Assembly (NCBI GenBank): GCA_947488605.1
Contig: CANKZJ010000002.1
Span: 186,001 to 250,000 of the forward strand
Length of the DNA stretch: 64,000 nucleotides
Origin: an uncultured Paracoccaceae bacterium
GTDB taxonomy: Bacteria > Pseudomonadota > Alphaproteobacteria > Rhodobacterales > Rhodobacteraceae
Reading direction: 5' to 3'
Position numbers and translations under genes: made by a program. How positions within the stretch are numbered: position 1 is the first letter of the stretch; the number at the start of each line of letters is the position of its first letter. Under the pieces are notes generated by a model. That model searched no databases. It had not been told where the DNA came from and saw nothing but the letters and a program-made list of their open reading frames with translations. Below, piece by piece: positions 1-8,445 of this stretch.

Positions 1-1020
1 CTCGATCCGGCGCGCAGCGAAACTGCCACCTGGTACGCGGACCGATGCTGTCCGGTTGTCATAGGCCCAGCAGATGCTCGTGGGCGCATGCGCACCGGGC
101 ACCAAGCGTTCATAGCTGTTGCCATGTGGTGCAAAGATAAGTGCAAGTTCAGGAATACCAGCCAAGCAGCCGGCAATCGCATTGTGCAAAAGTGGTGTGC
201 CTTCGGCGGTATCATTGGCAAAAACATTCTTGCCGCTCTCGTCCAACACAGAGAAATGCGTGTGCAGACCGTTGCCCGCATAATCCTCGTAGGGTTTGGC
301 CATAAAGCTGGCCGCCATACCGTGATTGCGTGCAAGCCCACGCACCAGCATTTTGAACAGCCACGCGTCATCAGCTGCCTTCAACGCATCTGGGACATGC
401 TCGAGATTTACCTCGAATTGACCTACTCCGCCCTCTGAGATTGCGGCCTCGGCAGGAATATCCATTGCGTCGCAGGCGTCATAAAGCTCGTTAAAGAAAC
501 CATCGAAAGCGTCGAGTGCGCGCAGCGATAGGATTTCTGCACCGGCCCGCCGTTTGCCGGATCTTGGTGATTTGGGTTGGCGAAGTTCCTTGCCACTGTC
601 ATCGACAAGGTAGAATTCCATCTCGGTGGCAGCAACCGGTGTCAGCCCGCGTTCTTTGTAGCGATCAAGGACACGTGCAAGTGCGTGGCGCGGGTCGCCG
701 GTGAAAGGTGTGCCATCGTCATGAAATGCCCAAAGTGGCAAAAGCGCCGAGGGTGATTGCAGCCACGGCATTGAGACATAGCCGCGCTCGGTTGGCAGCA
801 AAAGTCCGTCTGCATCGCCGCTTTCAAAGACCAGCGGGCTGTCGTCAATGTCTTCGCCCCAGATATCGAGGTTCAAAACAGAAAGAGGAAACCGCGTGCC
901 ATCAGTCTCAAGTTTGGCAGCAAAGCGGCGCGGCACGCGCTTACCGCGTGCTTGGCCGTTCAGGTCTGCTGCACCACACCGCACGTTGCGGATTTCGGGA
1001 TGATCGTCGAGCCAACTCAT
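1..1020 (-). CDS. Glutamine synthetase family protein (3' end outside window)
   Basis: The frame is open from an ATG at 1020 to the window edge, giving 340 residues; the family is usually about 450, so roughly a quarter is missing. Family blocks are visible: the metal-site stretch around ATEMEFYLVDD, GNGLHTHFSVLD, and PGAHAPTSICWAYDNRT near the edge. These mark the ATP-dependent glutamate-amine ligase fold. The sequence does not settle whether it is true glutamine synthetase or a gamma-glutamyl-polyamine type ligase; its position after two amino-acid-type permeases favours a catabolic ligase. The start overlaps the upstream permease stop by ATGA, so it is translationally coupled and the last visible gene of that operon. 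Confidence 0.85.
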   Translation of the reverse strand, partial: MSWLDDHPEIRNVRCGAADLNGQARGKRVPRRFAAKLETDGTRFPLSVLNLDIWGEDIDDSPLVFESGDADGLLLPTERGYVSMPWLQSPSALLPLWAFHDDGTPFTGDPRHALARVLDRYKERGLTPVAATEMEFYLVDDSGKELRQPKSPRSGKRRAGAEILSLRALDAFDGFFNELYDACDAMDIPAEAAISEGGVGQFEVNLEHVPDALKAADDAWLFKMLVRGLARNHGMAASFMAKPYEDYAGNGLHTHFSVLDESGKNVFANDTAEGTPLLHNAIAGCLAGIPELALIFAPHGNSYERLVPGAHAPTSICWAYDNRTASVRVPGGSFAARRIE

Positions 1021-1823
1021 CGGATAATCTGCGGCCTCACTTTTATTTTCTTACGTACATCTTGCGGCAAGTGCCGGTTCAATCGGTTGTTCACGAACCC
1101 GAAAATGCCAATGACAATCAGCGTAAGAATGATGAAATAGCCAGCAAGGATTGGGTAAGGCACGAATGGGTTGAACGTCTTATCAGCAAAGTAATTTGCA
1201 TAATAAAGCGCATCACCGCGTTGCTGTGTGGCTGGAAATCCCGAGAAGAAAACAAGCGTCGTGGCGTGAAACAAGAAGATCGCTTCGTTGGTGTAGGCAG
1301 GCCATGCAAGGCGTAGCATCGTAGGCCAGATAACCCTGCGAAAACGTGACCATCCCGATAGTCCATAAGCATCCGCCGCTTCGGTGTCGCCTTTGGGGAT
1401 GGATTGAAGCGCGCCATAAAATATTTCGCCCGTGTAGGCGGCCGTGTTCAGGAACAAGACGACCAAGGCACCCAGCCAAGCCGACGTCAGCGGGTTGAAG
1501 AAGGTGCTGACATCTTTGAGGCTAAGAAACACAAAGTAGGCAAAGAAGAATTGGATGAAGAGTGGCGAGCCGCGGAAGATGAAGATGAACCATTCAGCGG
1601 GTTTGCGGTACAGTGGGTTGCGCGCGGCTTTGCCCATTGCAACCGCAGTCGCAAGGAAGAAACCCGAACAGAGTGCCACGATGCCAAAATACACATTCCA
1701 GATCATGCCAGAGCCGATCAGCGTGAACTGCTGGCAAAGCGTGAAATCGGTGCGCGGTAGTAAGCGCTCGCCAATACCTTGGCTGCGCAGCGCGTAGTCT
1801 GCGATCGTTTCCCAGCAACTCAT
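1017..1823 (-). CDS. Amino-acid-type ABC transporter permease (HisM-like)
   Basis: A 268-residue inner-membrane protein with several hydrophobic segments (first near residues 37-65) and the binding-protein-dependent permease loop around residues 150-190 (AADAYGLSGWSRFRRVIWP), which contacts the ATPase. It belongs to the polar amino acid/opine permease family. It overlaps both neighbours by 4 bases (ATGA at each side), so permease-permease-ligase are one transcription unit. The N-terminal 36 residues are polar and longer than in E. coli HisM; an internal ATG at the MIWNVYF position would give a more usual start, but the ATGA coupling supports the longer form. Confidence 0.85.
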   Translation of the reverse strand: MSCWETIADYALRSQGIGERLLPRTDFTLCQQFTLIGSGMIWNVYFGIVALCSGFFLATAVAMGKAARNPLYRKPAEWFIFIFRGSPLFIQFFFAYFVFLSLKDVSTFFNPLTSAWLGALVVLFLNTAAYTGEIFYGALQSIPKGDTEAADAYGLSGWSRFRRVIWPTMLRLAWPAYTNEAIFLFHATTLVFFSGFPATQQRGDALYYANYFADKTFNPFVPYPILAGYFIILTLIVIGIFGFVNNRLNRHLPQDVRKKIKVRPQIIR

Positions 1824-2704
1824 GCTGCGGCCTTCCGTTGCGCTTCACCACCCGATGTTGCCTGGCCGTGGGTCAGTTTTGCCATGATCTTGTCGAGCAC
1901 GACCTCGGATACTTTGGTAAAACACAGATAGAACACCAGCAGCGCTGCAAAATACCACATGCGCCAATCGGGATGCGGGTATTCGGTGAACTGCGGCTGC
2001 TTGGCCCCGCCCAATTCGCGTGCCCAGTAGACGATGTCTTCGACCCCGAGCAAAAACAGCAGTGGCGTTGCTTTGATCAAAACCATCCAAAGGTTGGACA
2101 GCCCGGGCAGAGCGTAAACCCACATTTGTGGCACTAGTACACGCCAGAATGTCTGGCGGCGGCTCATGCCATAGGCTTCGGCTGTTTCAAGCTGGCCTTT
2201 GGGAACCGCCCGCATTGCCCCGAACAGGACGTTCGCAGCAAATGCTCCAAACACAATCGCAAAAGTGAGAACTGCCAACATAAAACCATAGGTTTCATGA
2301 ACCCATTGCGGGGCATTGCCCAACGGTAGCTTGGCCGCCGTGCAGACGATGAAATCGTTGCCTTGCCGAACGGGCTCTTGCCAGTCCGGGCATTTGACCC
2401 GGTGGCGTATGTATTCAAACGCCTGATCCAGCGCGATGACGAAGAAAAGGAAGAAGGCAATGTCAGGGATGCCGCGTACAACAGCGATGTATGTCTTACC
2501 GATCCAGCGCAGCGGCGCGACATTGCTCCGCGCGGCAGATGCACCTGCAAAACCGAAAGCCAATGCCGTTGGTGCCGTGATTGATAGCAGCAACAGAACC
2601 GTGCCGACTGCCCAATACATCGACATGTGCTTTCCCGTTGTCAGGTAGCATGCCATCCATTGAAAGCCCTCAAGCGTGGCCGGATCGGAGCAGAAGCTGA
2701 ACAT
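1820..2704 (-). CDS. Amino-acid-type ABC transporter permease (HisQ-like)
   Basis: A 294-residue permease of the histidine/opine family; hydrophobic segments from about residue 30 and the EAA-type loop (LETAEAYGMSRRQTFWRVLVPQ). An insertion of about 40 residues with two cysteines lies between the second and third membrane segments (near VKCPDWQEPVRQGND), which is longer than in E. coli HisQ. The start is placed at 2704 because AAGGCG sits 5 bases before this ATG; the reading frame stays open to 2761 but those extra 19 residues are polar and lack a ribosome site. It would pair with the next permease to form the membrane channel. Confidence 0.83.
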   Translation of the reverse strand: MFSFCSDPATLEGFQWMACYLTTGKHMSMYWAVGTVLLLLSITAPTALAFGFAGASAARSNVAPLRWIGKTYIAVVRGIPDIAFFLFFVIALDQAFEYIRHRVKCPDWQEPVRQGNDFIVCTAAKLPLGNAPQWVHETYGFMLAVLTFAIVFGAFAANVLFGAMRAVPKGQLETAEAYGMSRRQTFWRVLVPQMWVYALPGLSNLWMVLIKATPLLFLLGVEDIVYWARELGGAKQPQFTEYPHPDWRMWYFAALLVFYLCFTKVSEVVLDKIMAKLTHGQATSGGEAQRKAAA

Positions 2705-2818
2705 CAATCGCCTTGTTGCGCTATTGCTATTATCCGTCCAACAATTGCACATCGGTGTCAACGCGTGGCCGCTAAATTCGGAGCAAACGCAAGCTGTTGT
2801 CAGGTAGGACTGCTAAAA

Positions 2819-3901
2819 ATGGTACAATCAGTCATTGTTGTAGGCGCTGGGATCATTGGCGCGACGATTGCGTTTCAGCTCAGCAAGGCGGGTTACAAGG
2901 TGCAGGTTGTGCAAGGCGGTGCCGCAAACGCGACCAGCGCGGCCTTTGGCTGGATCAACGCAAGCTTCTTTCTTAACGAGGATCATCACCATTTGCGGGC
3001 GGGGGGCATTGGCGCATGGCACCGTGTCTTGAAAGATGTGCCGGTTCCGGTCGACTGGCAAGGATGTCTGTGTTGGGACTTGGCACCGGATGAGATGGAG
3101 GCGACCTACAAGCAGCTGCGCGCATTAGGTTATCCGGTCGAGAGGTTTGACCAAGCGCAAATCAAGAGCCGAGAGCCGGGGCTATGTGACGTCCCGGAAC
3201 AAGCGCTGTTCTTTCCTTCGGAAGGTGCGGCCTCTTCTGCCAATATTGCGCCGCAGTTTCTGAAGGCCGCACAGACGTTTGGTGCAAAGCTGATCACCAA
3301 TATCGCTGTTTCCGGTCTGAAGACGCGAAACGGACGGGTCATCGGGATCGAGACAGCGCAAGGTGATATGTTCGCTGATCAAGTGATTATTGCAGCTGGG
3401 TCAGGCACATCTGCGCTCGCTGCCAGCATTGATTGTGACATCCCTTTGGTGCCCCGCCCGGCGTACATTTTACGGACGTCCCCACAAAAAAAGATATTGA
3501 ACCATATTCTTGCGACGCCTGATGGTGAAATCCGGCAAGAACCATCTGGTCAAATCCTGATGCCCGTCGCGGTCAGCCACCAAAGTGATGCAGTAGCACA
3601 GTTAGAGCAAACACCAAAAGAAGCGGCCGACGCCACGATGTCACGATTGCAGGAAATCTGTAATGGATTGGGAAACACGGATTGGTCCGAAATCATCAAG
3701 GCGGAACGCCCCGTACCAAACGACGGCTTGCCAATTGTCGGTGCGATAACGGATGGCGCCTATGTTGCTGTGCTGCATTCAGGGATCACGCTTGGGCCAA
3801 TCATTGCAGAGCTTGTCAGCAAAGACATCTCAGGCAGACTGGATAACACAGATGCGGCGATGCTTGCGCCCTATCGCCCTGATCGGTTCCAAATCAACTA
3901 A
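2819..3901 (+). CDS. FAD-dependent amino-acid oxidoreductase (DadA/glycine oxidase family)
   Basis: A 360-residue flavoprotein opening with a dinucleotide-binding beta-alpha-beta unit (VIVVGAGIIGATIAF, residues 5-19) and ending with the family's C-terminal FAD contact region (PVPNDGLPIVGAI then HSGITLGPI). Such enzymes oxidise the C-N bond of D-amino acids, N-methyl glycines or opine-like compounds. The frame is open from 2627, but the FAD fold begins directly at the ATG at 2819, so that start is used. It lies on the opposite strand between the two halves of an ABC transporter and probably acts on the imported compound; the substrate itself is not readable from sequence. Confidence 0.85.
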   Translation: MVQSVIVVGAGIIGATIAFQLSKAGYKVQVVQGGAANATSAAFGWINASFFLNEDHHHLRAGGIGAWHRVLKDVPVPVDWQGCLCWDLAPDEMEATYKQLRALGYPVERFDQAQIKSREPGLCDVPEQALFFPSEGAASSANIAPQFLKAAQTFGAKLITNIAVSGLKTRNGRVIGIETAQGDMFADQVIIAAGSGTSALAASIDCDIPLVPRPAYILRTSPQKKILNHILATPDGEIRQEPSGQILMPVAVSHQSDAVAQLEQTPKEAADATMSRLQEICNGLGNTDWSEIIKAERPVPNDGLPIVGAITDGAYVAVLHSGITLGPIIAELVSKDISGRLDNTDAAMLAPYRPDRFQIN

Positions 3902-3907
3902 ATGAAA

Positions 3908-3933
3908 AAGGGCTGCCATTGCTGGCAGCCCTT
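3908..3933 (-). terminator. Intrinsic terminator after the binding-protein gene
   Basis: A perfect 10-base stem (AAGGGCTGCC / GGCAGCCCTT) with a 6-base loop lies between convergent genes. On the minus strand it is followed by TTTTCATT, so it best serves the binding-protein gene; the plus side has only a weak T run. It separates this half of the transporter from the permeases. Confidence 0.8.
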
Positions 3934-3956
3934 AAAATATAAGCGATACTGGCGAT

Positions 3957-4679
3957 TTAGAATTCGTCGCCAACACCCCATTTTATGATCAACGCGTTCA
4001 ACGTACCGTCTTCTTTCATCGAAGTGATGGCGGCATCAAGCGTTTCGCGCAGCTCGCCGTCGCTTTCACGCACACCAAGACCAACACCACCACCGATCAG
4101 CTCTTCTTGCTCGAGCAGCATCACTTCGCCATCAGCGTCAGCAATTGGCTGAAGGAAGGATTTATCGGCCAGAACCGCATCTGCTTCGCCAGCTTTGACA
4201 GCTGCAACAGTTTCGTCAGGTGTTGCGAATTCCAGCAACGTGGCACCTGTGCTGGCAATGAACGCGGCCTGAATAGTACCTGTTTGTGCTGCAAGCACCC
4301 CGCCTGCCAGATCAACGTCCGCAGACATTGCAAGATACGCGGATGGATCAGGCTGTGTGTAGCCTTGTGAGAAGTCGATGACTTCGTCGCGCTCGTCCGT
4401 GATGGACATGCCTGCGATGATCACATCGTAGTTGCCGGAGACGAGGTTAGGGATAATGCTGTCCCATTCGTTTGTGACCCACTCGCATGTCAGCTCGGCA
4501 CGTGCGCAAATCTCGTCGCCCACTTCACGCTCAAAACCGTCAACTTCGCCGTCGTCGTTGATGAAGTTATATGGAGGGTAGGCGCCCTCTGTGCCCAGAC
4601 GCACGACGGAGTGACCGTCGGCGAATGTCATTGAACCTGCCACGGCGAGTGCAGCCGTTGTAAGAATAAGGTTTTTCAT
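3957..4679 (-). CDS. Polar amino acid ABC transporter substrate-binding protein
   Basis: A 240-residue periplasmic protein. Residues 1-20 are a signal peptide ending TFA; the mature part starts with the family-3 solute-binding signature (RLGTEGAYPPYNF, then FEREVGDEICARAELTCEW and DVIIAGMSITDERDEVIDFS). It captures an amino acid or similar molecule and delivers it to the permeases. The start at 4679 is chosen because the signal peptide begins there and GGGAG lies upstream; the open frame reaches 4850 but that part overlaps the ATPase gene. It follows the ATPase gene by 25 bases and ends at a terminator. Confidence 0.92.
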   Translation of the reverse strand: MKNLILTTAALAVAGSMTFADGHSVVRLGTEGAYPPYNFINDDGEVDGFEREVGDEICARAELTCEWVTNEWDSIIPNLVSGNYDVIIAGMSITDERDEVIDFSQGYTQPDPSAYLAMSADVDLAGGVLAAQTGTIQAAFIASTGATLLEFATPDETVAAVKAGEADAVLADKSFLQPIADADGEVMLLEQEELIGGGVGLGVRESDGELRETLDAAITSMKEDGTLNALIIKWGVGDEF

Positions 4680-4704
4680 CAGTTTTCTCCCGAGTTGATG
4701 AAGT

Positions 4705-5532
4705 TTAAGCGACCGTTGCAGAGAGAAAACCCTGCAATCTCTCGGTCTTGGGGTTGCCGAAAAGGTCAGCCGGGGGGCCTTGCTCTTCGATTTTGCCTTG
4801 GTGCAGAAAAACGACGTGGTCGCTGACATCAGCGGCCAATCGCATGTCATGGGTCACGATGATCATGGTGCGCCCTTCGGCGGCCAGATCCTTGATGACT
4901 TTCACAACTTCCTGCTCAAGTTCAGGGTCCAAAGCACTTGTTGGCTCATCAAAGAGCAGTGCTTTGGGCTCCATACAAAGGGCGCGCGCAATTGCGGCCC
5001 GTTGTTGTTGTCCGCCAGATAGCTGGGCGGGATAGACGTCGCATTTGTCACCAATGCCAACCTTGGCCAGGTATTTGCGCGCAGCGGCTTCGACCTCTGC
5101 CTTGTCGCGTTTCAGCACGGTTAGCGGGGCTTCCATGACATTTTGTAGAATTGTCATGTGCGCCCATAGGTTGAATTGCTGAAATACCATCGACAGGTTC
5201 GTGCGGATGCGGATCATCTGTGTGTGATCGCCGGGGTGACGGCTTTGGCCCGCGCCTTTCCAGCTGACCGGTTCACCGCAGAATATGACATCACCTTGCT
5301 GGCTGTCTTCAAGAAGATTGGCGCAGCGCAAAAGCGTTGATTTGCCCGACCCAGATGACCCGATCAGCGACACAACGTGCCCGGCGGGTGCGACAATATC
5401 CACACCCTTGAGGACCTCCAGGTCGCCATAGGCTTTGTGCAGATTACGGATCTCGATAACGGGGGCAGCGTTGGTCAACTGGCACAGCTTTTTTGTTGTT
5501 ACGCGTACAGTTGTGCTTATTTCGCGCCCCAT
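4705..5532 (-). CDS. Amino-acid ABC transporter ATP-binding protein (HisP-like)
   Basis: About 275 residues. Walker A (GSSGSGKST), Q-loop (FQQFNLW), signature (LSGGQQQR), Walker B with catalytic Glu (LLFDEPTSALDP) and the switch His (IIVTHDM) are all present, so this is an active ABC ATPase of the polar amino acid class. The start is uncertain: ATG at 5532 is used; a TTG at 5559 would lengthen it, and a TTG at 5478 would give about 257 residues, the usual family length. No good ribosome site settles this. It is first in the minus-strand unit ATPase-binding protein. Confidence 0.88.
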   Translation of the reverse strand: MGREISTTVRVTTKKLCQLTNAAPVIEIRNLHKAYGDLEVLKGVDIVAPAGHVVSLIGSSGSGKSTLLRCANLLEDSQQGDVIFCGEPVSWKGAGQSRHPGDHTQMIRIRTNLSMVFQQFNLWAHMTILQNVMEAPLTVLKRDKAEVEAAARKYLAKVGIGDKCDVYPAQLSGGQQQRAAIARALCMEPKALLFDEPTSALDPELEQEVVKVIKDLAAEGRTMIIVTHDMRLAADVSDHVVFLHQGKIEEQGPPADLFGNPKTERLQGFLSATVA

Positions 5533-5562
5533 TGCAACGGGTTGTGGCGCACTAACCAAACG

Positions 5563-6321
5563 TCAGGCAGGAATTGCTGACTGCTTGGGCGGGAACGGTA
5601 GATCATACGCACTATTGGGCAGTGCGATGATAGATTTTAGTCTCAATATTGCGACATGATCAGGTGAAAGCTGTGCAATCGCATCGCTGATCGCTGCGAA
5701 GTAGGGGCGGAAATCTTGCCCCTTTCGGGTTATGAAAGTCATTCCCGGCGACGGTTTGGTATAGCCGATAACCTTGAGCTCGGCGGTCTGCTGGGTCTCG
5801 GCCTGTTCGATCCACCAGGTTTGTGCGTCGATCGCGGCGATGTCGCCATCGCCCGTCGCCACAGCAGCGATACTGGCCCGATGACTGCCGGTCCGTGCAA
5901 AGGGGGTGAATTGAATTCCGTGATCCTGCGCCCATAACTGCGCTGATCCGTAGCCCGATTGTGACAGGGGATCGTTGAACACAAATCGCGTTTTTGCCAT
6001 CTGTTCGGGCCGCGTGGCCGTGCAATCGCGCCGGACAACAAACACGCTGCGGTAGTATCCGGGTGGACAGCCTGCTAACCCGTAATCCGCCGTGCCAATG
6101 GTAGTAACGTGGTCTTTGAACTGTGCGCGCAATGGCAGGTTACAGATTTGGCCAAGGGCAAGGTCGGGGTGTGCCCAGCTGGCCATGTGGTCAATCTCGT
6201 GGTCTAGCTGATCAGGTGCAGCGATACCGCGATCTCTTAGATCGTCCCTCACGAGCCTCCAAAATGCATCATGCGCCGCCCGGTTCGAGAGACGCGCATA
6301 CATCGGCAGGCTGGCAATCAT
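5563..6321 (-). CDS. PhnD-like periplasmic-binding-fold protein without signal peptide
   Basis: A 252-residue protein with the phosphate/phosphonate-binding (PhnD-like) type II binding fold: FNDPLSQSGYGSAQLWAQ followed by GSHRASIAAVATGDGDIAAIDAQTW, which is the family's ligand-cleft region. It starts MIASLPMYAR with no signal sequence, whereas transport receptors of this fold are exported, so a soluble sensor or enzyme-like role is possible. Its ATG overlaps the stop of the upstream TerB gene (ATGA). No phosphonate transporter or lyase gene is nearby. The exact function is not recognised. Confidence 0.75.
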   Translation of the reverse strand: MIASLPMYARLSNRAAHDAFWRLVRDDLRDRGIAAPDQLDHEIDHMASWAHPDLALGQICNLPLRAQFKDHVTTIGTADYGLAGCPPGYYRSVFVVRRDCTATRPEQMAKTRFVFNDPLSQSGYGSAQLWAQDHGIQFTPFARTGSHRASIAAVATGDGDIAAIDAQTWWIEQAETQQTAELKVIGYTKPSPGMTFITRKGQDFRPYFAAISDAIAQLSPDHVAILRLKSIIALPNSAYDLPFPPKQSAIPA

Positions 6322-6755
6322 CCAGCGCTGACCTTGAGCCTTGCACGGTGGCTGTCCTGATCGCTGACGCCCAGCAGCGATGCCGTCATGCGCATCATGC
6401 TGTCTTCTTCGTCATCCCGAAAACCATCAGCCATAACGACCGACCAAAGGGCCTCGATCACACTCAGGCGATTCTCGTAAGACACGGTATCTTTGATCGC
6501 GCGGGTAAAGCGCACAGTGTCCGGCGCTTCGGCCTCCAAGGTCTCGCATTCCTTGCGCAAGGCAGCGGCCTCAAACGGTGACATCTGGTAGCGGGTTATC
6601 AGCGCCTTATCAATTTGGGCGATTTCACTATCGGCGTAGTCACCGTCAGTGCGGGCAATGCGCACCAATAGCGCGCCAAGGGCCAGCCGGCTGTCTAATT
6701 CCGGCAAGGCAGTGGGGTCGGGTGCGGTCAAACGCGAGAGCAGATTTTGAAACAT
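6318..6755 (-). CDS. TerB-family (tellurite-resistance-like) protein
   Basis: A 145-residue helical protein with the TerB pattern: LALGALLVRIARTDGDYADSE early and EALWSVVMADGFRDDEED late, each an acidic loop between helices that in TerB binds divalent metal. No other ter genes are present, so a link to tellurite is not implied. The start at 6755 (MFQNLLSRL) is chosen over upstream codons that run into rlmJ; the rlmJ stop lies 5 bases upstream. It is coupled to the PhnD-like gene by an ATGA overlap, so rlmJ-terB-phnD-like look like one unit. Confidence 0.8.
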   Translation of the reverse strand: MFQNLLSRLTAPDPTALPELDSRLALGALLVRIARTDGDYADSEIAQIDKALITRYQMSPFEAAALRKECETLEAEAPDTVRFTRAIKDTVSYENRLSVIEALWSVVMADGFRDDEEDSMMRMTASLLGVSDQDSHRARLKVSAG

Positions 6756-6760
6756 AGGCC

Positions 6761-7552
6761 CTACATAAGGTGAGAAAGCTTGTCTTGAAAGAGGGCAGTC
6801 AGTCGCGCTGCTTCTTCGGCAAATCCATAGGGCGGATTCACGACAAAAAGACCTGAGCCGACCATGCGGTGTCCGGGTCTGGCAGGGGGGAAACTGACCT
6901 CGTGCGTGAAGGCATCGGGCAGTGCTGCCTGCAATTCGCGGATCATCGCGGTGTGGGGCGCATCTGTAAGGATAGGATACCACAGCATCATGACACCAAC
7001 GCCCCACTTGCGGTGCAGCTTGGCGATGGTGCCGGGGATAGTTTGATAGTCTGACTTCACCTCAAAAGACGGATCAATCAGCAAAAGCCCACGTCGTGGG
7101 TCAGGGGGGCAAAGCGACATCGCCATCTCCCAGCCGTCTTTTTGGCGGTAAATGCCACCGTAGGGTGCCATATTGGTCTTTAACGCTGCAAATTCCTGTG
7201 GGTGCAATTCTGACAAGTGGATCGTATCGACAAGACGCAAGCTTTCGGCTGCCACCAACGGTGATCCGGGATAGGCATCCGCACCATGCGCGGCCTGAAT
7301 ACGTGCGAGCACCTTTGCATAAGGGTGATCCGGCGCGAACCACTCCTGCGCCAAAGCAATTCCTTTGGCCGCTTCACCGGTTTTCTGAGATGCTTCATCG
7401 CCGAGATCATAGAGCCCGCGTCCGGCATGTGTTTCCAGATAGGACAGCGGTTTGTCTTTGCGGGTCATATAGTCCAAAACCCACGCCAACATGCTGTGTT
7501 TATGGACATCTGCCAAGTTTCCGGCGTGGTAGATGTGTTGATACGATAGCAT
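6761..7552 (-). CDS. rlmJ: 23S rRNA (adenine(2030)-N(6))-methyltransferase RlmJ
   Basis: 263 residues, close to the E. coli enzyme. The N-terminus (MLSYQHIYHAGNLADVHKH) is diagnostic of the family; the SAM site is ETHAGRGLYDL (around residue 42) and the base-amino methyltransferase motif is NPPYGF near the C-terminus. The enzyme methylates N6 of A2030 in 23S rRNA. It is divergent from the MipA-like gene and leads a short minus-strand unit with the TerB protein. Confidence 0.93.
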   Translation of the reverse strand: MLSYQHIYHAGNLADVHKHSMLAWVLDYMTRKDKPLSYLETHAGRGLYDLGDEASQKTGEAAKGIALAQEWFAPDHPYAKVLARIQAAHGADAYPGSPLVAAESLRLVDTIHLSELHPQEFAALKTNMAPYGGIYRQKDGWEMAMSLCPPDPRRGLLLIDPSFEVKSDYQTIPGTIAKLHRKWGVGVMMLWYPILTDAPHTAMIRELQAALPDAFTHEVSFPPARPGHRMVGSGLFVVNPPYGFAEEAARLTALFQDKLSHLM

Positions 7553-7688
7553 ATGATGTCCTTTGGCCTACGACTTGCGGCTTACCGCAGCAGGTGGTGG
7601 GTGTCTATTGCGCCAGCGCGCTGCGTGTTTGATGTTGATTGTACAAATGCGAATGATACTCTGACAGAAACAGAAAACGGGTGCAGGC

Positions 7689-8441
7689 ATGATCAGGCAA
7701 ATTATCATTACATCGCTTTTTGCGGCTTTGCCTCTCGCGGCATCGGCCCAAGATAGCGCAAATAGCGTCGAATTTCGTTTCGGTTTGGGGCCATCTCTTG
7801 CACCGGGTTATTTTGGTGATGAGGACTTGGATCCGGGGGTTTCACCAAAATTCCAGCTTGAACAATTCCGCTTGGGAGGTGTGTCGTTTGGCGGTGGCGA
7901 TGCACAGTATGGTTTGGGATTTGACGGCTCTTTTCGGTTTATCGGCGCACGCGAAGCGGATGAATTCTCCGAACTTGAGGGGCTTGATGACATTGATCCA
8001 TCTTTGGAAATCGGCGGCGGGCTGGAATTCACGGGGCCCAACTACGAACTTTTCGCCAAGCTTCGTTATGGTGTGATCGGCCACGAATCCTTTGTGGCTG
8101 AATTTGGCAGTGACCTTTACTACAGGCCCACAGACCAGTTGACGTTCAAGGCGGGCCCTCGGGTATTGGTCGGCGATGATGACTTTGCGCAGACCTATTT
8201 TGGCGTCTCGGCCGCGGAGAGTGCTGCAAGCAGCTTTGACGCGTTTGATGCAGGCGGCGGAATGATCAGTGCAGGTGCGAAGGCCGAAGCGACCTACGCG
8301 ATCAATGACGATTGGGAAGTGATTGGCACGCTGAAATATGAAAAACTGCAAGAAGACGCAGCAGACAGCCCGATCACTCAATCGGACGAGCAGATCAGCG
8401 GTAGCATTGTCTTAACGCGGCGTATCACGCTGGGCTTTTGA
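7689..8441 (+). CDS. MipA/OmpV family outer-membrane protein
   Basis: 250 residues with a signal peptide (residues 1-20, ending ASA). The mature protein shows alternating beta-strand patterns, an early VEFRFGLGPSLAPGYFGD block and a C-terminal ...SGSIVLTRRITLGF ending in aromatic Phe, typical of outer-membrane barrels of the MipA/OmpV group. MipA in E. coli scaffolds murein enzymes, but members are diverse, so the role here is open. It ends 4 bases before the pyrG stop on the opposite strand with no terminator between. Confidence 0.83.
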   Translation: MIRQIIITSLFAALPLAASAQDSANSVEFRFGLGPSLAPGYFGDEDLDPGVSPKFQLEQFRLGGVSFGGGDAQYGLGFDGSFRFIGAREADEFSELEGLDDIDPSLEIGGGLEFTGPNYELFAKLRYGVIGHESFVAEFGSDLYYRPTDQLTFKAGPRVLVGDDDFAQTYFGVSAAESAASSFDAFDAGGGMISAGAKAEATYAINDDWEVIGTLKYEKLQEDAADSPITQSDEQISGSIVLTRRITLGF

Positions 8442-8445
8442 TGCC

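Noticed and set aside
7630..7680. Fur- or FNR-like site before the MipA gene (TTGATTGTACAAAT, GAATGATAC)
   Set aside because: Half-sites do not match either consensus well enough.
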